Origin: Margaritifera margaritifera
Taxonomy: Eukaryota > Mollusca > Bivalvia > Unionida > Margaritiferidae
Direction: 5' to 3'
Length of the DNA stretch: 64,000 nt
NCBI GenBank assembly: GCA_029931535.1
Contig: JAQPZY010001558.1
Location: forward strand, 1,240,001-1,304,000
Shown: one piece after another, positions 1-11,729 of the stretch
How positions within the stretch are numbered: position 1 is the stretch's first letter
Layout: every line of letters begins with the position of its first letter
Program-made: the position numbers and the translations under genes
The notes under the pieces: generated by a model
Told to the model about the DNA's origin: nothing
What the model saw: only the letters and a program-made list of their open reading frames with translations
The model's database searches: none

Positions 1-2083
1 TTGAGTTACTTGGTACTGACCCTAATACGCACACCTATGTGAGTGATGCTCATCATACAGTATCATGGTTAGATCAATGTGCTTCAATGAGCTCAGGTCA
101 TTAGTGTATAAAGGATATGCAAATTCTATATGAAATAGTAGGCTCAGATCTTAGACCTACTTTATTTACTGTCACTGTAGAAACTCTCCCAAGAACTGAA
201 CCTGAGGGTTTGGACAGTGGTAAAGTGGCAACAAAATGGTATATAAACTGGTGTAACTTGAATGAAGATGAGAAGGGGCATTATACGGACATGACTGATA
301 TGCTACTTTGTAATGTGCATATACCATATGAAGCTGTGTTATGCAACACAGTAAATTGTGTTCATCTTGATCATTAGGAAGCTATTGATACTTTTGATTG
401 TGCTGTTATATCAGTCCTTGCAGATGCTGGTAATACTGTTGCCCGCAATGTTAATTGTAAAAAGTGGATGGAATGACTATGTTAAAGATTTGCATAAAGA
501 GGCTAGGGATTATTGTATCTTATGGCATGATAATGGTAAGCCTAGGCATGGTTTTGTATGCGATATGATTAGGAAATCCAGGGCCCATATTAAGCATGCC
601 TTAAGATTATGTAAGATGGAAGAAACTAGATACAGGGCTGGCTCAGATGCCAAGAAGTTGAGCAGTAAAGATGTCAACTCGTTTTGGAAAGATGTTTGCC
701 AGGAGTTGAAGAATTGCTCTCCTCTAGCCAGTTCATGTTGGTGGATCGCTTTATTCCTTTTACCTCACTAGAGTAACTCTGATACCAGTAATCAAGTCGA
801 AGACTGAAGATATATCGGACAAAAACAATTATTGACCAATTGCCATGGCCACTGGGATATCTATAGCCTTAGAACTCATTTTGCTTTGAAGATATAAAAT
901 AGAGCTCCAAGACAATAAGTGTGGCTTTAGGTGACATCTCTCCACTGGTACCTGTCTGTTTGCCTTCAAGGAAGTCATTAATTACTATGTTGATAACGGT
1001 AGTCCAGTTTATGTATGTTTATTGGATGCTACGGAGGCTTTTGACTGAATAAATCACTGGACCCTATTCAGAAAGCTAATTGATAGAAACATTCCATTGT
1101 ATGTTGTTAGTTTGCTTTTTAATTGGTACAACAAACAACAATTTTGTGTAAAGTGGGGTCAGTTAACTATGTCTTTCCATGTGATAAATGGTGTGCGGCA
1201 AGGAGGTGTTCTATCCCCATTTCTGTTTAATGTATATATTGATGACCTTAATCGTGATTTGAATAGGTCTTCTATTGGATGCAACATCGGTGATTTATTT
1301 ATGAATAACTTCAGTTTTGCGGATGATATATCTGTACTTAGACCATATATTGGTCGATTACAAAAGCTATTAAGAATATGAGAGCAGTTCACATTAGCAA
1401 ATTATATTGAGTACAACACAAAAAAGACTATGTATGTGTTTCAGACCTCAAAATCTGAAAAAGGTGTCCATACCTGAAGTTAGGTTTTGCGGAGAAAAGC
1501 TGCTGTTTGTCAATAAGCATGTGCACCTAGGGTATGTCATTCATTTTGATTTGTTAGATGATAGTGATAAACAAAGACAATATTGTTCTCTTTCTATATG
1601 AGTAAATATGCTTTTAAGGTCTTTTAAAACACGTTCTACAGATGTAAAAATTTTGCTTTTCAAATCATATTGTATGAATTTGTATTGTGCTCCTCTATGG
1701 ACAAATTTTTCATGTTCTACAATGACGTGGTTAAATGTATGTTACAACAATGCATTTAGATTTTTAATAGGTTATGATAGGTGCCACAGTGCGTTGGAAA
1801 TGTTTGTGAACAACAATGTCAATAGCCTTTGTGTTTTGCAACTAAAGAGAGTGTACTCATTAAGAAGTAGAATTGCTAGTAGTAATAAAAATATCTTGAA
1901 AGAAGTGTTTCACTTTGCATGCTGTCATAATTCATCAATAATTGATCATTGGAGCAAATTGTTGTACTAATATTGTTTTGTGATTTTTGTGTCATATCTT
2001 GTGTGGTATTTCTGGTTTTTATTGTCTATGGACTTAAGTCTGAAATAAAGTCATTATTATTATTATTATAATTATTATAACCA
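1..2083 (+). mobile_element. Degenerate non-LTR retrotransposon (LINE), endonuclease linker, RT and 3' tail
   Basis: A 5'-truncated LINE copy broken by several stops and frameshifts. Open fragments at 117-377 and 358-771 look like the region between endonuclease and reverse transcriptase. The RT core lies at about 950-1380: a broken stretch resembling the motif-A region (1021-1050), then the GVRQGGVLSPFLFN box (about 1190-1230) and the catalytic FADD box (about 1318-1328). The fragment at 1608-1970 looks like the RT C-terminal region and ends in a stop. A short AT-rich 3' UTR and an ATT-repeat tail (about 2052-2081) follow, as in many LINEs of the CR1/L2/Jockey assemblage. The clade is not resolved by eye. 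The copy cannot be active. It begins outside the window. Confidence 0.8.
2052..2081 (+). repeat. (ATT)n tail of the first LINE
   Basis: A run of ATT units directly follows the LINE 3' UTR. Simple-repeat tails of this kind mark the 3' end of many non-LTR elements, and this one fixes the orientation as plus. Confidence 0.7.
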
Positions 2084-2746
2084 CTTTGGAGACTGAATTT
2101 TGATCAGATTTTGCCCCAACTTGGTAAATAAGCTTATATCATCATAGTCTTTGATTGGTTCTACAATAAGTGAGATCTACACCCTTTACTGAGCATCTGA
2201 TTGGCTGAGCTTGTTACCTTTCTAGAGACTATATTTCTCATCCAATTTGTATAACATTTGGTAAATAGGTTTATATTGTCAATATCTTGGATGAGTTCGT
2301 TATGAGTAAGACCTATGCATATTAATTATATGCATTTATCTTTGGATAGAATTTTTATCATATTTTAATAAAAAAGATAAATCGACATCATATAGAGGTT
2401 TGGAGATATTTTACATAGGTTGTGTTCTTAAAATACCAACTAAACCTGCTTAGTGAAATGGTCAACTGTTAAGTTATGTTAGCCAGGCCTGGAGATCATA
2501 AAACTTCTGATCTTGAGTTTGAGCTTTAGATTTTGTATCTGCCAAACACAAAGGACTTTACGTCAAAATGCAATCTTTGATTGGCTGCAAGTGAAAACTC
2601 AATCGCAAACTCAGTCAAGAGTTTAAAGATCTCCATAACAGGTAAACAATATGAGTTTCACTTGGGCCTCTTGTTTGCTACTATACACCATTGCATATTT
2701 ATTGTAACTGTATGTTCTTGCTAGTAGAGAGTAAACATATTATTAC
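2084..2746. other. Non-coding, diverged repeat material
   Basis: No supportable gene. Phrases about 'ctgattggctgag' and 'tttgattggttc' recur in diverged form, suggesting the remains of a tandem repeat. Confidence 0.4.
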
Positions 2747-2967
2747 TACTGTATATACTTGTGTATAAGCCTGGTCCGAATGCAAACAACATAGACCCTG
2801 ATCTGCCATTTCATAATGCACCAGCAAATCAGGGTCTGTGTTGTTTGTTCTACTGATTAGTCTTTACAAACTGCATAGACCCAGATCTACCAGCACATTA
2901 TGCGATGGCAGATCTGGGTCTATACAGTTTGCAGTTGGTATGGAGGTATACGTGAGTATATACAGTA
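2747..2967. mobile_element. Twin-hairpin MITE, copy A (full length)
   Basis: About 221 bp bounded by inverted TACTGTATATAC / GTATATACAGTA ends. Inside are two separate palindromes. The first has arms with CAACATAGACCCTGATCTGC and its complement; the second has CTGCATAGACCCAGATCTAC and its complement; a spacer near 'ctgattagtctttac' separates them. No ORF. Four further copies occur at 22,883, 31,678, 46,285 and 62,254. The 62,254 copy shows that the target duplication is TA, so the terminal TA is likely host sequence. Confidence 0.8.
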
Positions 2968-3424
2968 AGTATAATGAGGTCAGATTCACATAATAATTTC
3001 TTGGATCAAAGTATGAAAAAAAAATAATGTACACAAATAATGATGACTCAGATCTTTAAGTGCTTAATTTTGATAGATTTTGATCTGCAAGTTGTTAAAC
3101 CATATGCATTTATATTATGCATGTATATATGGTATATTGTTTAATTCAACTCCGGTTTAAGAGGAAATTGTAATGGCTTATTGACTTCTGAGGAAGGGAG
3201 AGTGCTGTATATCACTGAATGTAGGTCTGCTGTCATAACATAATACTATGTTGATCAGTTAGCAAAGCAAGACTGATGATCAAAAATATGATGTAGTTTT
3301 GAGGTGTCTGATTTTCTTCATTGAATCAGTGGATAGGCTGACATGCTAGTGGAGCTGTTACTAAGATATCTTTAGATCATAATTTTGTCATCAACATTGG
3401 TTCAAGTTTTTTTGTGTTTTAAAT
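2968..3424. other. Non-coding spacer
   Basis: AT-rich sequence with no gene, splice-site pair or recognisable element. Confidence 0.4.
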
Positions 3425-4270
3425 CCCAAACCCTGGGAAGTATAGCTGTCATACTTAGACTGTAGAATCAGGAAGATTTGCCCTTTCATATCTATGCACC
3501 TCTACCCTCCCTGCGACCCTCACTCAAGGTCAATGTCATTTGGAAATCTAGGTAAAGTTTCATGTAAATGTTTTCTGTATGGTCATAGGTCCCAAACCCT
3601 GGGAGGGATAGCTGTCATACTTTGACTGTAGAATCAGAAAGATCTGCCCTTTCATATCTATGCACCTCTACCCTCCCTGTGACCCTCACTCAAGGTCAAT
3701 GTCATTTGGAAATCTAGGTAAAGTTTCATGTAAATGTTTTCTGTATGGTCATAGGTCCCAAGCCCTGGGAGGGATAGCTGTCATACTTTGACTGTACAAT
3801 CTTGGAGCTCAGCTCTTCTATATCTATGCACTCCAACCCTACAGACAGGTCAAGTTCGTTTTATGGTTGACTAGTTGGTTTTAATGGCACTTTTAAGGAA
3901 TTGGTGGATATATTATGCTCCATAATGGGAGCTGAGTGTCTTTTTCCAAAATACACCAAGTCAGCAGACCCTGGCTGGATTGGGTGGGTACCCATGGTCC
4001 TTAGATTACAAGTCTGATGCTGTACTGACTGAGTTACTGTGGCTCAAGTTCGTTTGAAAATCTTGGTTAATTTTGGGGTTTAAATTTTTCTATAAGGTCA
4101 CAAGTCCCAAATCCAGAGAGATTTATCACACTTGGACTGTAGAATTAGGGAGCTGTGCTCTTTTATATCCTTGCACCCCAAGCCCACACTCTGACATCCA
4201 GGCAAGGTCATGGTCATTTGAAATTCTTGGATAAATTTTCATTTGAAGTTTTTATATTCCCACTAGATGA
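3425..4270. repeat. 166-bp tandem repeat
   Basis: Units begin with 'cccaaaccctggga' at 3425, 3591 and 3757, a spacing of exactly 166 bp, and contain 'gatagctgtcatacttt'. A diverged unit starts near 4105. Related single units lie near 5398 and 22,090. No coding content. Confidence 0.8.
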
Positions 4271-5300
4271 CTGAGCATATTATGTTATGATGTTGTCTGT
4301 CCATCCATCCACCTGTTCCCTATTTAATTTCTGCACATTAACTTGAGTTTTCCACCATCTGCTATTACTAACTTTAAAAGTAGCTTGCATTTGGGGCAAG
4401 GAAGAAACTGTTTCTACACAATAACTTGATTTTTATACCTGATATCAATACCAAACTTTGTAAACAGACTGGATTTGATATAAGAAAGACATCAGTTGAT
4501 TTTGTAACCAAAAGGTAAAAGGTCAAGATCACTGTAACTACAAGAAGAAACATGTTTTCTGCAGGATATCTTAGTTCTTTATCACTTACTTCGACCACAC
4601 TTTTTCGGGGCCCCGGGTGGCCGAGTGGTCTAAGGCGCTTGCCTTTACAGATCACTGACATCTCACCTCTGTCCGTGTGGGTTCCAGTCTCAGGCTCGGC
4701 CAGTGTGGGTATGTGAGAAAGCTTGCCAGTAGCTTCCAGTGGGTTGGTGGTTCTTCCCGGGGTTTTCTCAGGTTCTTCCTCCACCAAATATACTGGCCGC
4801 CATGTATAGCCTATCATGTGCTGAAAAATGGCGTTAAACCCATAACAACCAAATGACCAAACTTTGTGGATGGCATGCATTTGAGACAAGGTAGACATCT
4901 ATTCATTTTGGGGTCAAACGATCAGAGGTCAACATCACAGGGACAAAAAAAATGAAAAAACTTCCAGAAAATTACTTAAGTTCTATACTACATGCATTGA
5001 CTAAACCTTGTAGATGGACTGCATGTGAGACAAGGAAGACACCTATTGATTTTGGGGTTCAAAGGTCAAAATCAGAGGGACTCTAAGAAGTAAATGGTTT
5101 CCATGAAATTTCTTAAGTCATGTGTCAGAAATCATGACCAAACTTTGTGGATGGCTTGCATTTGAGACAACAAAGGAACCTATAAGTTTGGGGGCAACTA
5201 GGTCAAAGGTCAGGGTTACCAAGATGGCTTACATTTAAGACAAGGAAGATGCCTGTTAATTTTGGATTGAAAAGATCAAGGATCTAACCAGTGAAAGAGA
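4271..5300. repeat. ~145-bp tandem repeat with 'gtctgtccatccatcc' head
   Basis: The head 'catattatgttatgatgttg' (about 4275-4300) is followed by units carrying 'accaaactttgtggatggc' near 4860, 5003 and 5141. The same head and units recur at 7886-8580, so this is a dispersed element with a tandem core. A SINE interrupts it. Confidence 0.7.
4603..4854 (+). mobile_element. tRNA-derived SINE
   Basis: The head carries an RNA polymerase III A box (GTGGCCGAGTGG, about 4616-4628) and a B-box-like GGGTTCCAGTC (about 4679-4690), resembling a Leu/Ser-type tRNA. A non-tRNA body follows and ends in 'gcgttaaacccataacaacc'. It is flanked by near-identical 10-mers GACCACACTT (4593-4602) and GACCAAACTT (4855-4864), a plausible target duplication within the host tandem repeat. 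It is not a functional tRNA gene because no anticodon arm fits. Confidence 0.75.
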
Positions 5301-5510
5301 GCTTTACATAACCATAGTATAATAATACTATTTAACACATGGCGGATGTATAATATATGGTAATGGCATGGTACTCTTGTTGTTATGGTCATAAGTCTAG
5401 AACCCTGGAAGAGATAGCTGTCATACTTGGATTGTAAAATCAGTCAGCACTGTCCTTTCATATTCCTGCACTCCTACCCTCCTATTTCTCAGGCAAGATC
5501 AAGATCATTG

Positions 5511-5668
5511 GAAAGTGAAACATGTATCTGTATCAGGCAGGGTAGCAGGCAAGTGAAACATGGATCTGTATCAGGCAGGGTAGCAGGCAAGTGAAACATG
5601 TATCTGTATCAGGCAGGGTAGCAGGCAAGTGAAACATGTATCTGTATCAGGCTGGGTAGCAGGCAAGA
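5511..5668. repeat. 38-bp minisatellite, 4 copies
   Basis: Units of 'catgtatctgtatcaggcag' plus 'ggtagcaggcaagtgaaa' repeat four times with one or two substitutions. A diverged 166-bp-family unit precedes them (5398-5510). Confidence 0.85.
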
Positions 5669-5942
5669 TATATAATTCCTAACAAACTGTTACTTTTACT
5701 GTGTACTTTTTAGATCTATTATCTGATAATTTATTTAATATAGTCAGGTTGTTAACTTGTTTGATGTTATTTTTCATTTTCTCATTTACATTTACAATGA
5801 TTTAACAATGTGAGCTGTGAGATAATGCTTACATATACGGTACATCACTTAAACACGTACATTACATTTCAGCTTGCATGATACAGAATCTTCTATCATT
5901 TATCCACACATTTTTTCATGTGAAGAGAAGCTTATAGTGACC

Positions 5943-5991
5943 ATGGATTTACGAAGTGGACACGTAGCAATCCTAATGGTTTATGTAGCAT
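5943..5991 (+). CDS. Exon 1: start codon and signal peptide of the mucin/EGF gene
   Basis: The ATG sits in a strong context (ACCATGG). Sixteen codons follow, with a charged start (MDLRSGH) and a hydrophobic run (VAILMVYVA), then the donor T|GTGAGT. Joined to exon 2, the hydrophobic stretch continues as FGVF before TRN, which looks like a signal-peptide core and end. The exon ends after codon position 1, matching the phase of every later exon. It is too short for ORF calling, and confidence rests on the donor, the phase match and the signal-peptide character. An upstream 5' UTR and promoter could not be identified. Confidence 0.6.
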
Positions 5992-6276
5992 GTGAGTATA
6001 ATTTATTTAAAGATCTTTTGATTATAAATTTTAATTCTATTTAGCTGTAAGACTGTAATTCTACTGATTTAATTAAATTACTTGTTAGTAGTTTCTGAAA
6101 TCTACATAAATTGTCCCCCTTCATATTTTCAATCTCATTTTTTAAAATGTGTCTTTCTTTTAACCCCTGTGATACAGTAAAATAATATCTGTGAGTGTCA
6201 TTCAGTTCTTTTATTTATTAGCTGGCTTATTAAATTGATTATATACATAAATAGCATGTTCAGGCCTATTGATTAC

Positions 6277-6279
<3 letters not shown>

Positions 6280-6355
<76 letters not shown>
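6280..6355. repeat. (TA)n microsatellite
   Basis: About 38 uninterrupted TA units. Apparent IYIYIY reading frames across it are artefacts. Confidence 0.95.
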
Positions 6356-6357
<2 letters not shown>

Positions 6358-6518
6358 TATGCAGTTGCTGAAGGTTGTGCATACATGGATGCAATGAAAA
6401 ATGTACTCGTCACAAAGTGTAAAAGAGAAAATAAAAAAATATCATTTGATATCTGTACAAAACACTGATTTAGTAATATTATATCTCTTACTTTAAAGCA
6501 ATGGCTGATTAGCTTTTG

Positions 6519-7616
6519 GCTCTGCTGGTATGGACCAGAAGAGCTTATGGAATGGCCTGTTGTCAGTCGTCCATTGTCTGTCGTCCATCGTCTGACATCC
6601 ATCCGTTAGCGCAAGTTTGTTATCACTACTACTTCTAAAATACTTAGAGGATTGCCATAAAACTTTACACAATCATTCATCCCAAGATCTAAACACACAT
6701 TCATCCTAGTTGGTCCTAATTGAAAATGGTGCTGCTCAGACATCCAATATGGACACCACAGCAGCCATCTTGAAAATCTTTTTTTTGCTACTCCTCCTGA
6801 ACAGAAAGTTATATCAGCATGGGTTTTTCAGCAGAAGACTTTTTAATGGTATCTAGTTGGTCTTAAATAAAAATCATGCTGATCTGATATCCAATATGGC
6901 CACCACAGCTGCCATATTGAAAATATTAACACTACTTCTTGTATATGGAAAGTCAAATCAACATTGGGTTTTCACCAAAAGACTTCTTATGGTGTGTAGC
7001 TGGTAGTAAACGAAAATGGTGCTGAGCTGACATCCAGTATGGCCACCATGACAGCCATCTTGAAAATCTTGTTATTGTTACTCCTTCTGAACATAAAGTC
7101 ATATAAGCATGGGGTTTTCAGCAGAAGACTTTTTATGGTTTAGTTGGTCTTAAATAAAAATTGTGCCAATCTGATATCCAAATATGGCCACCACAGCTGA
7201 AAATATTATCACTACAGTCATATCGACATGCGGCTTTCACCAGTAGACTAATTACAATATCTATATGGTCCTGAATGAAAATGGTGCTGATCTGACCTCA
7301 AATATGGTTGTCACAATGAACATATTGAAAATCTTGCAGCTAATTCTCCTGAATGGATGATCATATCAATATAGGATTTCACCAAAAGTCTTTTAATGGT
7401 GTCTAGCTTGTCCTGAATAAAAATGGTGCCAATCTTGCATGCAGTATGGCTGCCACAGGGGCCAATTTGAAAATCTTGTTGCTCAAGAATATCAGATAAG
7501 GTTCAACACTCAACAGTTAAAAAAAGAGAAATGGTGTACAAAAGAAATGGTCTTATCTTGAATTACTGGAAATTCTTTTTGGAGAGTAGAGCATTGGTCC
7601 TTTCAAGGAACTCTTG
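6519..7616 (+). mobile_element. Helentron-like (pearl-type) non-autonomous element, copy 1
   Basis: The head 'gctctgctgg' is followed by 'accagaagagcttatgg'. The core is an array of roughly 150-bp units, each with 'gtcatat..aacatggggttttcac' and 'atggccaccacag'. Near the right end is 'agtagagc', which is inverted relative to the head, and just inside the end is the imperfect hairpin GGTCCTTTCAAGGAACT. Copy 2 at 20,357 has the same plan. Short subterminal inverted repeats with a 3' hairpin and tandem core fit Helentron-derived 'pearl' elements of bivalves. No replicase or helicase gene is present. Confidence 0.6.
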
Positions 7617-7885
7617 TCTTATAACTAGAATGCAATTAGGTGCACTTGTATGCTTTAGCTTTGTCCAAAACTATTGTCTAAAGGTTTTGTAATAATAAAA
7701 GAAAACGACACATTGATATCATTATGACCATCACATAACATACAATGTCTTCAACATCTTTCAATTCTATTATTTCCATATCTACTGGTTTCAATTCTTA
7801 AATTATGAGAGAACTGTTCTGTGTTAAAGGTGTTACACAGAAATTGATAATAGTCTTCAGTTTTGATTCACCAACGATAATGCAG

Positions 7886-8580
7886 AGCATATTAAATTAT
7901 GATATTGTCTATCCATCTGTCCATCTGTTTCTCCATCTGTTTCCAAATTTGTTTGTGCACAATAAATCAAGTTCTCCATTATCTACAGTTACCAAACTTT
8001 GTGGATGGCTTGCATTGGGGTAGGGAAGAACACTATTGACTTTGAAGTCAAAAGGTCAAAGGTTTAGGTCACTGACTGAATGAGGAAAATTGGTTTCTGC
8101 ATAAAAAAAACATTTATTCTACATAATAGATCAGGATTAAACTTTGTGGATAGCTTGCACTTGGGTAAGGAAAAAGTCTATCGATTTTGGGATTAAAGGT
8201 CAAGGTCACTGTGACTGAAAGAATAATAATGGTTTCTGGACAGTAACATTAGTTCTACATTACAGACCTGGACCAAACTTTCAAGATGGCTTCCACTTGG
8301 TGTTAGAAAGAAGCCTATTCATTTTGAGGTCAAAAGTCAAGGTCAGTGTGATTGAAAGAAGACAAATAGTTTTTACATAATAACTTTAGTTCTGGACCAC
8401 ATTCCTTTGACCAAAGTTTGTGGAGGGCTTACACTTAGGGTAATAAAGGAACCTATAGCTTCTGTGGTCTAGAGGTCAGAGGTCATGGTCACAGTAAGTC
8501 TAATAAGAAAATAATGGTTGTTGTACAGTAATTTTAGTTCAAGACCATATACCTTTAGTAAAGTTTCAGGTCATTAAGAC
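7886..8580. repeat. ~144-bp tandem repeat, same family as 4271-5300
   Basis: The head 'gagcatattaaattatgata' plus 'ttgtctatccatctgtcc' is followed by units with 'accaaactttgtggatggct' near 7990, 8130, 8273 and 8412. Non-coding. Confidence 0.7.
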
Positions 8581-8649
8581 ATGTCTGGTCAATAATCTCC
8601 AGAGTCAACTATGCCCTACTAGTGCCTACATGGAGGAGTATTAAACACA

Positions 8650-9640
8650 GGGCTGGCATATCATGTACCATTTCCTTGTATATTTAACTTGATATCAAAG
8701 AACAACAATCTACAGACAGGTTAATTGTATATTTAACTCCATATCACAGGACAATAATATACCGACCCCATGTCGTAATTTCACTTGTATATTTTACTTG
8801 ATATCAAAGGACAACAATCTACAGACCCCATGTCTTAATTTTACTAGTATATTTAACCCCATGTCTTAATTTCACTTGTATATTTTACTCGATATCAAAG
8901 GACAACAATCTACAGACTCCATGTCATAATTTCACTTGTATATTTTACTCAATATCAAAGGACAACAATCTACAGACCCCATGTCTTAATTTTACTAGTA
9001 TATTTAACCCCATGTCTTAATTTCACTTGTATACTCAATATCAAAGGACAACAATCTACAGACATGAAGTTTTAATTTCACTTGTATATTTAACTCAGTA
9101 TCAAGGGACAACATTCTACAGACCCCATGTCTTAATTTCACTTGTATATTTAACTTGTATATTTAACTCGATGTCAAAGGACAACAATCTACAGACCCCA
9201 TGTCTTAATTCACTTGTATATTTAACTCGATATCGAAGGACAACAATCTATGAACCCCATGTCTTAATTTCACTTGTATATTTCACTCAGTATCAATGGA
9301 CAACATTCTACTGACCCCATGTTTTAATTTGACTTATATATTTAACTCGATATCATAGAACAACATTCTACTGACCCCATGTTTTAATTTCACTTATATA
9401 TTTAACTCGATATCAAAGGAGATCAATCTACAGACCTCATGTCTTAATTTCATTTGTGTGTTTAACTTTATATAAAATAACACCAATCTACAGACCCCAT
9501 GTCTTAATTTCATTTGCATATTTAACTTGATATAAAATAACACCAATCTACAGACCCCATGTCTTAATTTTCTTGTATATTTAACTTGATATCAAAGGAC
9601 AACAATCTACAGACCTCATGTCTTAATTTCACTTGTACAG
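8650..9640. repeat. ~60-bp satellite, about 16 copies
   Basis: Units read approximately 'acttgtatatttaactcgat', 'atcaaaggacaacaatctac', 'agaccccatgtcttaatttc', with point changes and small deletions. A lone unit of the same repeat lies at 10,808-10,822 plus 16,303-16,345, split by the Gypsy insertion. Confidence 0.9.
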
Positions 9641-10807
9641 TCAAAGCTGTCCTAATGGTCACCTTTACATAGCAGTCACTTGTTGATAATGGCCATTCTA
9701 ATTTCCTTCTGGCAAATTTCCTATATAAATGTCATGTGTAACAGTCACCTGCTTTCTGTGGTCAGCAGCTTGGTATTTCCTAACCAAACAGTGGTTTCTC
9801 TCTGCCTTAATTGGTCACTGGATCATATGTACAGTGACCGCTGCATGAGGAAGGCAGTGTTTAGATAAAGGAATATCATGTGAAATTGATGTGTAAACGT
9901 TTCTTATCTCACTTGTACTCATAGTACTCCAGTCAAATTTTCAAATGTGTCAATATATAAAATTCAAAAGTGGGGCAGTTTTTATAATTAGGGTAGAGGG
10001 TTGAAGCAATTTGTTTGCTGGATGCTGGATGCTGGAAAAAGTAGTTGTGTTATTGCAGCAGAAATGGAAGTCACCTTTATGCCAGTGTGACAGGTATAGT
10101 TCCATATCTTCATCTATTTGCATGTGATATAAAGCTATCTCTGATGAAAAAAAAGTTTATCTTTGAGAAGAGATACGAGTTACATCCCTTTCAGTTAGGG
10201 TCGGGGTCATTCAATATATCAAACTGGTCTGTAAATGTATGCAAAGTTTCAGTTCATGGGTCACAAAGAATAGCCATATATAGCTTCTTTTGATTCCCTA
10301 TTCATCACAGGCCTCTCACATAAGCTGACTGTCTTTTGATCTTAGCAAGTTGAGCAACTGGCTAATCCAGATATTGTTTTTGAAGTGTGAACAACTGTTT
10401 CCAAGCATAATTTATACAAGATGGTGAATCAAAGAGTCAGTCCTCTGTTGTACAGATATATGTAAGCTGTCTATCAGTAGTGAAACTAGTGTTTTGTCAT
10501 GGTGCACAAAAAAAACTAAGATCGGTGATTATTTTAAGTCAGTGATGATTTAATTTACAGGATGGATTGAAGTGAGCAGAATACAGTAATCCTGTGTGGA
10601 ACATACATTTTTGAAAGAAAAATATATACATGGATTTTATGATTTTGTTGAATAGTGCACATAAAACAATCTTGATAAGACAATAATAATAATAATAATA
10701 ATAATAATGATAATAATAATGATAACAATAATGATATTCATTGCATGGTATTTGTTCAAAAAACAATTTTGAAAGGTGAACCTGTGGCCGCTATTGACAG
10801 GTTTGAA
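9641..10807. other. Non-coding intron sequence with (TAA)n
   Basis: No gene supported. A short block near 9640-9850 with repeated 'ggtcacc' phrases may be an old repeat. An imperfect AAT microsatellite occupies 10,682-10,736. Confidence 0.45.
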
Positions 10808-10822
10808 TGTATATTTGACTTG

Positions 10823-11599
10823 TGTTACGACTCTATGGTCTAAGAAAAATGTAACAGAAAGAAAGTGAAACCAACAAATCAAGTAAAAATCAACAAGCAA
10901 TTTATTACTAGATAATTAAAATGAAAAATCAAAAAGTCACTTACAGTAATGTGTTTTGAAATCCTAATAATCCAATAAGAATGATTGTTCTAATCACAAG
11001 TCCTAAATATAGAATGTTCCGAATTCACGGCTGTGTCCTTGAATGTTATGATGTGCTAATGGTCTCCAAAGTCCCGATGTACTAGTAATCTTGATGTGCT
11101 GATGTCAAAATGAAGTATTCCAAAATCTCTGAATAAGTTCACATAAATTCCAAAATTGTCAATTAAAAATCCAAAATCCAAAAGTTTATGAGCACTGTTA
11201 TAATCCAATGAATATTTAAAATAATTCCTCTCTTAGAATTTGTAATGAATTTTCACAACTGTAATAGCTCTTTACAAGACTGATGGTAATGTCAAAACTG
11301 AATAAATGTCCACCAAACATGATATATATAAAGATTGGTCACATGACAGAATGTTCTAGATTGGTCACATGACAGAATGTTCTAGAATGTGTGTCATCTT
11401 AATGGAATTTTTACTTGTAAACAAAAATCAACCTTGACCTTCAAATTGAGAAAACATATTGATCAAAACAACCTAATTCAAGGACACTAGTTAAACATGT
11501 TTTTCCTGATAACATTAAGATTTAAGCAAATATTAAAGTGAAGAAACATATATAATTTCCTAAAATATATATAATATTATATAAACATCATACATAACA
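10823..11599 (-). repeat. 3' LTR of Gypsy copy 1
   Basis: 777 bp, starting TGTTACGACTC and ending CATACATAACA on the plus strand. It matches the 15,534-16,302 LTR except for about six substitutions and one 8-bp indel near 11,095. A minus-strand AATAAA lies at 10,901-10,906, about 80 bp from the outer end, as expected for the polyadenylation signal. A TATA-like run on the minus strand lies near 11,322-11,334. Confidence 0.93.
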
Positions 11600-11609
11600 C
11601 CTCCCCTCA
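11600..11609 (-). promoter_or_regulatory. Polypurine tract of Gypsy copy 1
   Basis: The minus-strand run TGAGGGGAGG directly abuts the 3' LTR, the position expected for the plus-strand DNA primer. The same tract borders the LTR of copy 2 at 55,004-55,013. Confidence 0.8.
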
Positions 11610-11729
11610 TAAAGAAAAAAAAAGATTTATTTAATAAAGCTTTCTTTTGAATATACATCTAATACTACAATAATCCAAATTACATAAGAACATGTTTTAT
11701 GATACTGGACTTAATTACATCAAGCAATA

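Noticed and set aside
4610..4700. Functional tRNA gene
   Set aside because: A- and B-box-like motifs are present, but the arms between them do not fold as a tRNA and a long SINE body follows.
6235..6468. 77-codon ORF with an Ile-Tyr run
   Set aside because: It is a translation of the TA microsatellite.
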